DNA of 11,647 nucleotides from UBA5272 sp964577625 (GTDB lineage: Bacteria > Patescibacteriota > Minisyncoccia > Phycocordibacterales > UBA5272). The translations under genes were made by a program, and so were the position numbers. The notes beneath the pieces are model-generated. The model was not told where the DNA came from and made no database searches. It was given only the letters and a program-made list of their open reading frames with translations. The stretch lies in assembly GCA_964577625.1 (NCBI GenBank), contig CAZNZP010000019.1:1-11647 (forward strand), in the 5' to 3' direction. Of this stretch, positions 1-7,957 are shown piece by piece (within the stretch, counting starts at the first letter, position 1; each line of letters begins with the position of its first letter).

Positions 1-556
1 TACATTGAACCTGTGGTAATATTAATCTTCCTTTAGGTGCTTCAGAATCAACGGGTACTACTAAAATAACCTTTGAACCATATGATAATAAGTCTCCAAC
101 TAAAGGCAGTTCTTCTTCCTCTGCTTCAATGATTTTAACAAGTTCCCCTTTTAAATCCTCTATTCCTTCTTCTGATTCAGTTGATATAAAAATCCCCTTA
201 GGAAATTGATCTTTTAATTCTTTTACTTTAGAATCATCAGCTTTATCTATTTTATTAAAAACTAATAAATTGTTAATATTATATTTCTTAAATTGATGTT
301 GAGTTTTTTTCATAGTTTCAATATCTATATCATCAATATCAGTAAGATATATTCCTATATCAGTTCTCTTTAATAAATCATAAGTCTTATTTACTCTTAA
401 ATCTCCTAGAGGTGTTGTGTCCCCTATTCCAGCTGTATCTATAAAAAGCACTGGCCCTACTGGGAGAAGCTCCATTGCTTTTGATACAGGATCTGTTGTT
501 GTTCCTTCTCTTTCTGAAACGAGGACCACATCCTGCCCCACCAATTTATTTATTAA
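1..556 (-). CDS. hydF: [FeFe]-hydrogenase maturation GTPase HydF, fragment missing its N-terminus and running off the left edge
   Basis: Translating the minus strand from 556 down gives 185 codons without a stop. HydF is a GTPase and iron-sulfur scaffold on which the 2Fe subcluster of [FeFe]-hydrogenase is assembled and from which it is delivered. Fragment residues 18-24 read GTTTDPV (switch I/G2), followed by KAMELLP at 26-32. DTAG at 40-43 is G3 and NKID at 101-104 is G4. The HydF-specific stretch PKGRLILPQVQ lies at 174-184 and opens the dimerisation part. The fragment starts LINKLVGQD, which in intact HydF directly follows the P-loop GxxNxGKS. An in-frame TAA at 559-557 precedes it, and none of the three minus frames beyond 557 encodes a P-loop. 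No start codon is credible; GTG at 541-539 is possible but would give a protein unable to bind GTP. The C-terminal cluster-binding His/Cys motif would lie beyond the left edge. The identity is firm. Whether this is a broken gene or an assembly join is open. Confidence 0.9.
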
Positions 557-558
557 TT

Positions 559-1428
559 ATGAAAAATGAAAATCTTTCAATTTTTTGGAATAATCTTAGA
601 GAGAAACTTTCCAAAGTTGATGTAAAAATGTATTTATATGCTTTAGGGGTTATTGCGGCAATAGTGATGATCATAATCACTTCCAATACTTATTCAAAAT
701 ATGGTGCTGTACAAAGAGATGGAAAATATTATTTAGATCTACAAAAAATAGCTTCTGATTATGGTATTAACTTGAATCCTGTAGTAGAGGAGGCTGCGGA
801 TTATTCTACTAATGAAGATGCTAATCTCACAGAAGATCTATCTCGCTCCCTATATTTGACTAATCTTTACCTAGAACAAAATGGTCTAACAGACCCTACA
901 GCTAGAGGAAAAATTTTAGCAGATATTATCTTCAACTATCAAGAGCAGTTGACCGGTAAAAAGTATACTCTTGATAATTTAAATATTATTCGTGAGGAAA
1001 ATAAGGAGAGTTTAACAGACTATCATGAGGCTATTAGAAGAGCTAGTACTGATTACGCTTCTGAATTAAAGACTGTTTCAGAAAATCCTTTTGATACTAC
1101 AAATGAGTCTTTTATAGATGAAAATAATATTGACGCTTTGTGGGAGGAAATAAAGACAAGTTTACAAAATAATATAAACGCAAGTAATAATTTTATCAAT
1201 GCTTTAATTTCAATTCCAGCCACTGAGAGAGGATCTGAATACCAACTTCAACTAATTAACTTAATTTCTAAACAAATTGCTTATTATCAATCGTTAAGAC
1301 AAGTAAGCGCAGATCCTGCAAAATATCTTCTAATAAATGGTGATGTTTTTACTGAGGATTTTAAAAATGAATTAGATTACATCTTAAAGTCGTTTTCAAA
1401 TTATTTTACAAGTTTTGATTTAAACTAA
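559..1428 (+). CDS. Single-pass membrane protein of unknown family, first gene of the T4SS-like block
   Basis: A 289-aa protein of no family I recognise. ATG 559 is chosen over an upstream ATG at 475, because the extra 28 codons lie on top of the opposite-strand hydF and read as low-complexity Leu plus a Pro-rich stretch, whereas the protein from 559 starts with a normal hydrophilic Lys-rich cytoplasmic segment. One transmembrane helix spans about residues 25-41 (YLYALGVIAAIVMIIIT). Positive residues before it suggest N-in, C-out topology. The remaining 240 residues look largely helical and hydrophilic and contain no cysteine. The next gene follows after 15 bases. Unlike five genes downstream, this one has no TGNTANAAT promoter at the expected distance, because hydF sequence occupies that position. 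Position and topology suggest an accessory envelope part of the secretion system (inference only). Confidence 0.75.
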   Translation: MKNENLSIFWNNLREKLSKVDVKMYLYALGVIAAIVMIIITSNTYSKYGAVQRDGKYYLDLQKIASDYGINLNPVVEEAADYSTNEDANLTEDLSRSLYLTNLYLEQNGLTDPTARGKILADIIFNYQEQLTGKKYTLDNLNIIREENKESLTDYHEAIRRASTDYASELKTVSENPFDTTNESFIDENNIDALWEEIKTSLQNNINASNNFINALISIPATERGSEYQLQLINLISKQIAYYQSLRQVSADPAKYLLINGDVFTEDFKNELDYILKSFSNYFTSFDLN

Positions 1429-1430
1429 AA

Positions 1431-1436
1431 TAAAAT
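1431..1436 (+). promoter_or_regulatory. Possible weak -10 element (TAAAAT) for the gene at 1444
   Basis: TAAAAT ends 7 bases before ATG 1444, the same geometry as the stronger promoters downstream. It lacks the upstream TG and sits in an A-rich stretch where such a hexamer is easily found by chance. No Shine-Dalgarno sequence is seen. Confidence 0.3.
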
Positions 1437-1443
1437 TAAAAAT

Positions 1444-3825
1444 ATGAAAAAAATAAAATTCCAAACAAGAAACCGCTTCTTTATTTTCTTGTTAATACTC
1501 AGTTTGTTTCCTGTAATACAGACAAGAGTTGCTTCAGCAAGTGTGGCTGGAGATTTAGCGGAAATAGCTTCAAACTTTAGAGATGTTTTCAGGTACGTAG
1601 AAGATCAGACAGCCCACGTTAAATCTTATATGCAGACCGCACAAAATGTCTATCAAACCGGGAGAATGGCTATAGACACTGCAAAAAGTCTCAAAAATTT
1701 TGATCTGGAAACCTTTTCAAAAAATGTAGCAGGTGACAACCTATTACAGCTTGGCGATGTAATACTGAACGACTTAGCATCTGTTAAAGGTGTTGATATA
1801 AACATAAATACAGGTGGGGGTAGTGTTGTGACAAACCTTGGAAATTTTTTAGATAAAATTTCTGTTAATGAGATAAAAAAAGGGATTGCTAACATCAAAA
1901 ATTCTTACAATACTACACCTTATACCGCAGAAATTAATCAAAGTATTGTGGATTTTGTAAGAAAGACCTCCGATACTGCTCTAGGAAAAGTTGTCAACTT
2001 CACCTTGCCATATATCGCCAAAGATGAAATTTGTAACAGCCCAAAATTAAAGGATGTGATTAAAAACGGCGAACCAGAAACTTTTGTAAGGCCAAAGAAA
2101 GCTGTAGGAAATGTAGATATAGATAAACTTTGTAATACAAGTCTACAAAGTCCTCAAAAACAAGCTGCTGAGGCTCAAGCTGCCTTTGTTGGTTTAGCGA
2201 AAGCGGGTTATGGAGGACCGAGAACCAATACAGCCCTTTCTGATTCTGCTAATACCCCATCAGGAGTGGTGGCTATGACAATCTCAACCATCTTAGCTCA
2301 GAAAGATAAAGTGGTAGACGAAGCTTCTAGGCAAACTGAAGCAACAGGTATGTTTCTAGGGAGACAAAAATGTATGGATAAAGATGGTAAGCCTGTAAAT
2401 TATGACCCGACAAAACCAGACTTGTACTGTTACCAAACTAACTCCTCTGTACAAAATAGTGGAGCTCTTTCAAGAGAACAGGCGTCAGCTGCTACAGACG
2501 CACCATTTAACGCCCTTCTAGCAAAAGCTGGTGCTACAAATGATAAATTAGGGGACGGAATGTCAAAAGCATTTAATATTATGAATAAAATAAATGGTAT
2601 TTTATCTATAGGACAGAGAGATATAGATGATATTGTTTCTGGATTAGATAACCCATATTCTTCCTTAGCCAACTCTTTAACATCTTTACAGCAGACACAA
2701 AAAATTCAAAACACTGTTTTCAAGAAGGGGCAAATTGCTGATAATGAGTATTATTTTGGAACAGATGGCTATACTCTAGATGACTTAAAAGAAACTCTTG
2801 ATGTTTACGGGCAGATTCGTAAATTAAACACCCAAAAATTAAATGAGCACGCTTACACATATTTAGTATTGAAATATTCTGTAAACAATTCTAAAAAAAC
2901 AGTAGATGATGCAGCAAAAAATGCCTACAACCAACAAAGACGCGTGTTATTCTTTTTTATAGGAAGGAAAAGAGCTCGACAGGCAGTTGACGATTGGGGA
3001 GATAAAGCACAAGCAGCCAAACTCTTAACCACCGCTTTAATCAACGAGTCTGCTGCCACAAGACAACTGATAAAAGAAATGTCTTTAAACAATTTCCGTG
3101 AGCAACAAATAAGAAAGCTTTTGGAAAGAATGAGAGGTGAAGAAAATATCGACACAGAAAATAACCAGGAAGCCTTAGCCCAAGCTCTAGAGGGAGCTTA
3201 CACTCTAAAAAGTTACCAAATCATGGAAGAGGACTGGAATTACATGCCTCAATATCAAGAATTAGACACAGACCCTACGACTAGCGATGATATTTCTCGA
3301 TATATTCCCACAAAAGACGAAGTTGAGGGTCCTTACACTAGAACCAATTTAACTTACTTAAGAATTAGAGCGTACAAAATGCTAAGAGATGCTATAAAAG
3401 GAGGGGCTAATACCACATTACCAACCGATGAGTTAGCTATTATAAATGCCTACGGAGTGAGCTCATTAAATTTCCTAACTCCTAATTTAGAAAGACCGGC
3501 TAGAGCTACAGCTTTACTAGATTCTGATGAGTCACTCAATTATTCCGAAGCTGCTTATTGTAATCACATAAAACTTCCAATATGTAATATGTCAGAATTA
3601 ACGACCTTAATAGAAACTCTAGATTCTTTTGGGGACACAAATATGAATCCTCAATTACAAAGTGATATGTGTGCCAACCCTGAAACTTCTGTGAGAAATC
3701 TTTGTAATAATTCGACAGCTGCAGATTTAGCTGTAGATATGGATTTGTCAGAAATGTGTAAAGATGAGACTTCAATTCAAACCGCTATACAAGACTTTAG
3801 AGACGGATGTTTGATGCCTCAATAG
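1444..3825 (+). CDS. Large secreted cysteine-containing protein of unknown family (T4SS-associated)
   Basis: A 793-aa protein with a clear signal peptide: Lys/Arg-rich start, hydrophobic core at about residues 12-25, and a likely cut after Ala32 (motif A-S-A). No other strong membrane helix is visible, so the mature protein should lie outside the cytoplasmic membrane. The first 60 mature residues (helical, with YVEDQTAHVKSYMQTAQNVYQ near 51-71) faintly resemble VirB5/TrbJ-type minor pilus proteins, but the similarity is too weak to name it. It has ten cysteines: 197, 230, 310 and 329, then 706, 714, 743, 754, 772 and 789, so six fall in the last 90 residues. The region between them, about 330-705, is cysteine-free and mainly helical with a charged coiled-coil-like part around 490-600. 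The gene lies 15 bases after the membrane protein gene and ends before a strong terminator, so the two probably share a transcript. Confidence 0.8.
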   Translation: MKKIKFQTRNRFFIFLLILSLFPVIQTRVASASVAGDLAEIASNFRDVFRYVEDQTAHVKSYMQTAQNVYQTGRMAIDTAKSLKNFDLETFSKNVAGDNLLQLGDVILNDLASVKGVDININTGGGSVVTNLGNFLDKISVNEIKKGIANIKNSYNTTPYTAEINQSIVDFVRKTSDTALGKVVNFTLPYIAKDEICNSPKLKDVIKNGEPETFVRPKKAVGNVDIDKLCNTSLQSPQKQAAEAQAAFVGLAKAGYGGPRTNTALSDSANTPSGVVAMTISTILAQKDKVVDEASRQTEATGMFLGRQKCMDKDGKPVNYDPTKPDLYCYQTNSSVQNSGALSREQASAATDAPFNALLAKAGATNDKLGDGMSKAFNIMNKINGILSIGQRDIDDIVSGLDNPYSSLANSLTSLQQTQKIQNTVFKKGQIADNEYYFGTDGYTLDDLKETLDVYGQIRKLNTQKLNEHAYTYLVLKYSVNNSKKTVDDAAKNAYNQQRRVLFFFIGRKRARQAVDDWGDKAQAAKLLTTALINESAATRQLIKEMSLNNFREQQIRKLLERMRGEENIDTENNQEALAQALEGAYTLKSYQIMEEDWNYMPQYQELDTDPTTSDDISRYIPTKDEVEGPYTRTNLTYLRIRAYKMLRDAIKGGANTTLPTDELAIINAYGVSSLNFLTPNLERPARATALLDSDESLNYSEAAYCNHIKLPICNMSELTTLIETLDSFGDTNMNPQLQSDMCANPETSVRNLCNNSTAADLAVDMDLSEMCKDETSIQTAIQDFRDGCLMPQ

Positions 3826-3836
3826 TATTCCGTACT

Positions 3837-3872
3837 AAAACAAAAAGACGGAAATTTCCGTCTTTTTGTTTT
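3837..3872 (+). terminator. Rho-independent terminator, 36-base perfect palindrome
   Basis: Left arm 3837-3854 and right arm 3855-3872 are perfect reverse complements (centre GACGGAAATTTCCGTC, flanked by an A-run and a T-run). With the central AATT as loop it forms a GC-cored hairpin followed by TTTTTGTTTT. It begins 11 bases after the stop of the 793-aa gene. Being symmetric it could act in both directions, but no minus-strand gene is seen to its right. It separates the first two genes of the block from the rest. Confidence 0.9.
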
Positions 3873-3879
3873 ATATTTA

Positions 3880-3888
3880 TGATAAAAT
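3880..3888 (+). promoter_or_regulatory. Extended -10 promoter TGATAAAAT for the VirB6/TrbL-like gene
   Basis: TG at 3880-3881, one base, then TAAAAT at 3883-3888. Six bases (AATTAA) separate it from ATG 3895, so transcription should start at or beside the A of the ATG and give a leaderless mRNA. No -35 box is evident. It begins only seven bases after the terminator. Confidence 0.7.
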
Positions 3889-3894
3889 AATTAA

Positions 3895-6744
3895 ATGAAA
3901 AGGAAAATATTTTCTTCTATTTTCTCCACCAAAACATTTGGAATTATTTTATTTATAATTCTAGGTTTTTTTAGTTTTAATTTAAAAAACACAGAGGCGA
4001 GGATTGTAGTGAGAGTAAAATTAAATAATAAAGATACTAGTTTTCTAATGAGTCAAAATCCTCTACCTCTACAAGCAAATTCAACTTGGTGCGCAGGAGA
4101 TTATGTTAGAGTTACCCATCCAAGCTCTTTGGGAAGTACTTATAGCTGTTATAAACTACAAGATATAGATCCATCATTTTTAGATCAAATTAATACTTTA
4201 GTTTCTGAAAAAGTAAAGCTTAATCAAAATAGAAATGCAAGCGACCTAAAAGATTTATTTAAGGAAGAGTATAATTTAATAAACAACATAACAGACACTT
4301 CTTATCCAGATTCTATACGGTACTTAAAAGATAGTTTGGATTGGGGGATGGATAGTGCAACGAAAAGTTATCAATCTATTTATGACAATCTAAAAAATCG
4401 TGATGACGGTGATGATGTTTTTGATGAATCACAAATAGATAAGATAGCAAAAAAAATGGCTACAATATATGTTTACAATGCCATGTCTGCTTTTTTACTA
4501 AAAGATGGAACCACTCTTGAATATGAAAAAATTCCTGAAGCAGTTATGGATATTGCTCGGCAAATTAGAGAAAATAAAGGGGAAGATTTGGATAATAATG
4601 AAAAAGGAGGAGCTACAAGTTTTAATTTTAATAAAGCCAGTTTTAATATTCCAACTAAATATCCAGATTATGTAGAAAATCCTGAAACCGGAGGAAGTAT
4701 TACAAACCCAGATGGAACTGTAGATGTTACTGCTGGAACAGCTACATGTCAAGAAACCAACCTTTGGAAAGTAATGAATAATGATAACTGTTCTTTTGCA
4801 GCCTTCTTAGTAAATAGTGCTCTCGTTGGTCTTTCTCAATTACTCGGAGGTCTTATGACTTTAGTCGGCAACATTTTCGACTGGGTTGTTCGTTTTAGTA
4901 TTTATGAATTTAATGCTTGGGTAGAAAACTCTGGAGCTTATACTGTATGGAGGACAATTATACTTTCTTTGGTCACCTCTCTTATTTTACCTATTGTATT
5001 TTATTATATTATAAGAATGTTGATAGATAATGATACTACAAATATTAAAAAGATTCTTCCTAGAATTTTAATAACAGCTCTTTTTATTTATTTCTCTTTT
5101 GCTATCGTTGGGTGGATAACAGATCAAAGTAATCTTCTTTCTATATACATATATAGAAGCATGTCTGATTCAAATCAAAATATCGGAGAAGGATTAAAAA
5201 GAGTTTTAAATATTGAAGCATCTTTACCTCCAGGAACCGCTAAAGCTGACTGGAGCTTGACTCTCTTCCATCTGGTCAGATTGGCTGTTAATGGTATTTC
5301 TGTGATAGTCCTTTTGCAAGGAGTTGTTCTTCTTTTCTTAAGAGCAGCTGTTTTACTTCTTTGTATAATCTTCTCTCCATTAATGCTTTTGCCTGCTGGA
5401 ATAAATGATTATATTGATAAATATAGAGGTATGATAATAAGTTATTTTATTAACGCTCTTATTTCAGCTCCGATTTTTATGTTTATAGTTTTAGTGGCCA
5501 TGAAAATTAGTGAAGCCGCCAGAACTTCTGTTGTAGAAAATGTACAATTAAATTCAATTACAAATGGTATGACTGGTGCAAGTGAAATGGGACAAAATTT
5601 TATGGGTCTTACAATTTCTTCAATCATTGCTATAATCGTCCTCCAGTTAGCTATCACTGTCTCTAAAAAAATGAGCTCAGATTTTGGTGGACAGATAGCA
5701 GGGAAAGTTGCTGTGATGGCTGGTGGTGTCGCTTTAGGTACTTCAGCTAGAGCTTTACAATTTGGGGCTCGAAAAGTGGCAGGCTCAGATACATTCCAAG
5801 GCTGGATTCAAAAACAAGAAGGAGGGACAAAAAATATAAATAAACTTCTTGCAGCTGGAGGCAGACAGCTTGATAGGACTTTGAGCACGTCCACTTTTGA
5901 TGCTAGAAACATTGGAAAAAAAGTAGCTTCTAAAGAAGAGAGTAGAGAAACTGTCAGAGATAAAGCTCAACTACGTACAGTTAAAAGGGATATTGGTTTT
6001 GTAAATAATAAATTATCTGAAAAAGATTTATCAGAATCTGATAGAAAGTATTGGAACTCTCGACTTGGCACATTATCTAAACAAGAAAGAGAATTGACCA
6101 CAAAAATCTCAGGTAAAGAACAAACTAGTTTAGCTGATACTGTAAATGAAACCTTTAGAGAGTTTCCTACCGCCGATGATGCTGCTTTAAAAAGAAAAGA
6201 GGACAGGATCAAAGCCGCTCTAGATAAAGACTTTGAAGAACGGGGTAAAGGTAAAAACTACTTTTCTGAAAGTATGGATAAACCAGAAAATGAGAAATTT
6301 AAAAATGATTTCTTAAATGCAATGAAAGAGACAAATCCAAGAGAAGCCTTTATGAGTCTTTCTAAAGTTTTAGCAGATTTTCAAACTGTAGAAAGAGAAA
6401 GAGCGATAGAGGAGAAAAAAATAAAACTAAAACAAGAAAAAGGTGAAAAAGCTACAACAAATTCCGATGTTACACCCAGATCTGAAAAATCTTCGGAGCC
6501 AGAAATAGTGGTAGTAAGAGATGGAGAAGGAAGAAAACCAAGTACAGAAGCGCCAAAAACAGTAGAAAGTAAAACTGTTAGGGAGGTTTTAGAAAAAAAT
6601 GAAAATGAGTTCGGAAGCGAATTCAGGGCTGGTTCACTTTCAGAAAAAAAGAGAATTATTCAACACTTAAGGGAAAAAACTGGAGAAGAAAACTCAAAAA
6701 AAGCCACTTCTGAATCTTCTGCTTCAAGCAGACAATCTGCTTAG
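3895..6744 (+). CDS. VirB6/TrbL-like polytopic membrane protein with secreted N-domain and long cytoplasmic tail
   Basis: A 949-aa protein. A signal sequence or anchor covers residues 1-35 (hydrophobic about 14-30, possible cut after Ala35). A soluble domain of about 265 residues follows, with paired cysteines at 66/85 and 285/299. The membrane helices lie roughly at 303-330, 354-378, 388-408, 463-482, 484-500, 513-535 and 570-588. Helices 4-5 carry the LFLRAAVLLL and IIFSPLMLLP stretches I associate with TrbL/VirB6-type proteins of Parcubacteria. A Gly/Ala-rich segment (about 594-615) may be membrane-associated. The last 330 residues are charged, Glu/Lys-rich and partly coiled-coil. VirB6/TrbL proteins form the inner-membrane channel of a T4SS. 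The family's usual size is about 300-500 aa, so both ends are extended here, as in the extended VirB6 proteins of Rickettsiales. The start follows a 6-base leader-less promoter spacing. The assignment rests on topology and neighbours rather than a catalytic motif. Confidence 0.75.
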   Translation: MKRKIFSSIFSTKTFGIILFIILGFFSFNLKNTEARIVVRVKLNNKDTSFLMSQNPLPLQANSTWCAGDYVRVTHPSSLGSTYSCYKLQDIDPSFLDQINTLVSEKVKLNQNRNASDLKDLFKEEYNLINNITDTSYPDSIRYLKDSLDWGMDSATKSYQSIYDNLKNRDDGDDVFDESQIDKIAKKMATIYVYNAMSAFLLKDGTTLEYEKIPEAVMDIARQIRENKGEDLDNNEKGGATSFNFNKASFNIPTKYPDYVENPETGGSITNPDGTVDVTAGTATCQETNLWKVMNNDNCSFAAFLVNSALVGLSQLLGGLMTLVGNIFDWVVRFSIYEFNAWVENSGAYTVWRTIILSLVTSLILPIVFYYIIRMLIDNDTTNIKKILPRILITALFIYFSFAIVGWITDQSNLLSIYIYRSMSDSNQNIGEGLKRVLNIEASLPPGTAKADWSLTLFHLVRLAVNGISVIVLLQGVVLLFLRAAVLLLCIIFSPLMLLPAGINDYIDKYRGMIISYFINALISAPIFMFIVLVAMKISEAARTSVVENVQLNSITNGMTGASEMGQNFMGLTISSIIAIIVLQLAITVSKKMSSDFGGQIAGKVAVMAGGVALGTSARALQFGARKVAGSDTFQGWIQKQEGGTKNINKLLAAGGRQLDRTLSTSTFDARNIGKKVASKEESRETVRDKAQLRTVKRDIGFVNNKLSEKDLSESDRKYWNSRLGTLSKQERELTTKISGKEQTSLADTVNETFREFPTADDAALKRKEDRIKAALDKDFEERGKGKNYFSESMDKPENEKFKNDFLNAMKETNPREAFMSLSKVLADFQTVERERAIEEKKIKLKQEKGEKATTNSDVTPRSEKSSEPEIVVVRDGEGRKPSTEAPKTVESKTVREVLEKNENEFGSEFRAGSLSEKKRIIQHLREKTGEENSKKATSESSASSRQSA
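6726..6742 (+). other. Small hairpin at the 3' end of the VirB6/TrbL-like gene
   Basis: AAGCAGA (6726-6732) and TCTGCTT (6736-6742) are perfect inverted arms around a CAA loop, ending at the stop codon (6742-6744). The bases after it are A-rich rather than a T-run, so it is not a standard terminator. It could be a weak attenuator or mRNA 3'-end stabiliser, or chance. Confidence 0.3.
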
Positions 6745-6765
6745 AAAATAAATTTTGATTTTATT

Positions 6766-6774
6766 TGATATAAT
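6766..6774 (+). promoter_or_regulatory. Extended -10 promoter TGATATAAT for the coiled-coil protein gene
   Basis: A consensus TATAAT at 6769-6774 with TG at 6766-6767. Six bases (TATTTT) separate it from ATG 6781, which predicts a leaderless transcript. No -35 box and no Shine-Dalgarno sequence are seen. Confidence 0.75.
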
Positions 6775-6780
6775 TATTTT

Positions 6781-7929
6781 ATGTCAGAAGAAAATCAAAC
6801 TATTCTAAGTGAAGAAAAAATGGATGAAATTGTGTCTTCCGCAACAGATACAATGAGTGACTTTGATTATGATTTTTTAAAAGAGGATACGCCTCTACCT
6901 GAACCAACAAATACCCAAGAACCAACTTCGGAAGATATTGTGGCTAACAAATTTGATGAAGCCTTTGGAAACGCTTCAAAAACAATTCAAGATTATATTC
7001 TAGGAGAAAAACTCGAAGAAAGTGTTCGTTTAATTTCTAAAATAGAAAAACTCGAAGGTGAAAAAGCGAGAATTATTGTAGAAAATATGGCCGTCTCTAT
7101 TTTACTTGGTCTTTTACCTATTAATGAAGCAAAAGAAGCTTTGATTGAAAGTTTTAGATCTAGCGGTATGGTTTTGGAGCCTTTTACGGCTAGCTCTATA
7201 CTAAAAAGTATTGACACTTATATTCTTACAGAGATTAGAAAAAAGATTTTGGAAAGTAAAATAGATACCACTAGAGAAATTCGCCATCTCACACTTAAAG
7301 AACAAAGAGAAGAAACCCAAAAAGAAGAGCTTCGAAAAATACTTTTAGAAAGAACGGGCACAATCACCGGCAAAGGTGAACCTTTGATTCAATATAAAGA
7401 AAGAGAAAAGACTTCCCAACAAATCAAAAAAGAAGAGGAAGAAAAAAAAGTGAAAGAAGAAAAAACTCAAGAAATGAACAGAGATTCTCTTTTAGCTAAA
7501 ATAAATATGCAAAATATTTCTGACACAGATAAGATTAGAGATAGAATGACACAAATAAAAAAAGAAGAGGAAGATAGATTGGCAAGAGTAGATGCTAAAG
7601 AGCGACGTGAGTTGGAAAGAATAGCTGAAATAAGAAAAATAGAGGAAAAATATGAAGCTGAAAGGGTGGCAGAATTAGAAGAAGAAAAAAGAGAAGCTTT
7701 AAAAGAAGAAGAAAAAGATGCTACTCAAGCAATAATCGAAAACTTAAAAGAAAAACTTGAAGCTCATGAAGATGAAACTGTAAACTTAGATAGTTTAAGA
7801 AGGCAAAGAGAGGAAGAAGAAATAGAAATACAAAAAACTAAAAATAATGATTTTTATAAGAGTAGTATCACTGAGGAACTGCCAGAAATTGATGACTTGA
7901 ACTTTGATCCTTATAGAGAAACTATTTAA
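6781..7929 (+). CDS. Charged coiled-coil cytoplasmic protein of unknown function
   Basis: A 382-aa protein that I cannot assign to a family. It has no signal peptide, membrane helix or cysteine. Residues 1-60 are acidic and probably disordered. Residues 65-150 form a more regular helical domain with hydrophobic positions (for example VENMAVSILLGLLP around 100-113). From about 165 to 355 it is extremely Glu/Lys/Arg-rich with long heptad-like runs (REEEEIEIQKTK-type), consistent with a long coiled coil. It ends in an acidic tail. It lies between the VirB6/TrbL-like and PrgI-like genes with its own promoter, which suggests a cytoplasmic scaffold or tether for the machine. The neighbouring VirB6-like tail has similar composition, so the two may interact (inference). 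Low-complexity sequence makes homology searches unreliable here. Confidence 0.8.
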   Translation: MSEENQTILSEEKMDEIVSSATDTMSDFDYDFLKEDTPLPEPTNTQEPTSEDIVANKFDEAFGNASKTIQDYILGEKLEESVRLISKIEKLEGEKARIIVENMAVSILLGLLPINEAKEALIESFRSSGMVLEPFTASSILKSIDTYILTEIRKKILESKIDTTREIRHLTLKEQREETQKEELRKILLERTGTITGKGEPLIQYKEREKTSQQIKKEEEEKKVKEEKTQEMNRDSLLAKINMQNISDTDKIRDRMTQIKKEEEDRLARVDAKERRELERIAEIRKIEEKYEAERVAELEEEKREALKEEEKDATQAIIENLKEKLEAHEDETVNLDSLRRQREEEEIEIQKTKNNDFYKSSITEELPEIDDLNFDPYRETI

Positions 7930-7942
7930 TTCTTCTTGAAGA

Positions 7943-7951
7943 TGATAGAAT
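7943..7951 (+). promoter_or_regulatory. Extended -10 promoter TGATAGAAT for the PrgI-like gene
   Basis: TG at 7943-7944 and TAGAAT at 7946-7951, six bases (ATAGTT) before ATG 7958. It has the same geometry as the other promoters of this block but a slightly weaker hexamer. No Shine-Dalgarno sequence is present between it and the start. Confidence 0.6.
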
Positions 7952-7957
7952 ATAGTT

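Noticed and set aside
475..558. Upstream ATG giving a 317-aa version of the first + strand gene
   Set aside because: The added 28 codons lie antisense on conserved hydF sequence and read as Leu-rich low complexity. The protein from 559 has a normal N-terminus and topology.
6745..6780. AT-only inverted repeat (AAATAAA...TTTATTT) as terminator
   Set aside because: The stem would contain no GC pairs and lies in a region where such repeats arise by chance. It also overlaps the promoter of the next gene.
7930..7945. Short inverted repeat TCTTC/GAAGA after the coiled-coil gene
   Set aside because: The stem is five base pairs with a two-base loop and no T-run, too weak to support a terminator.
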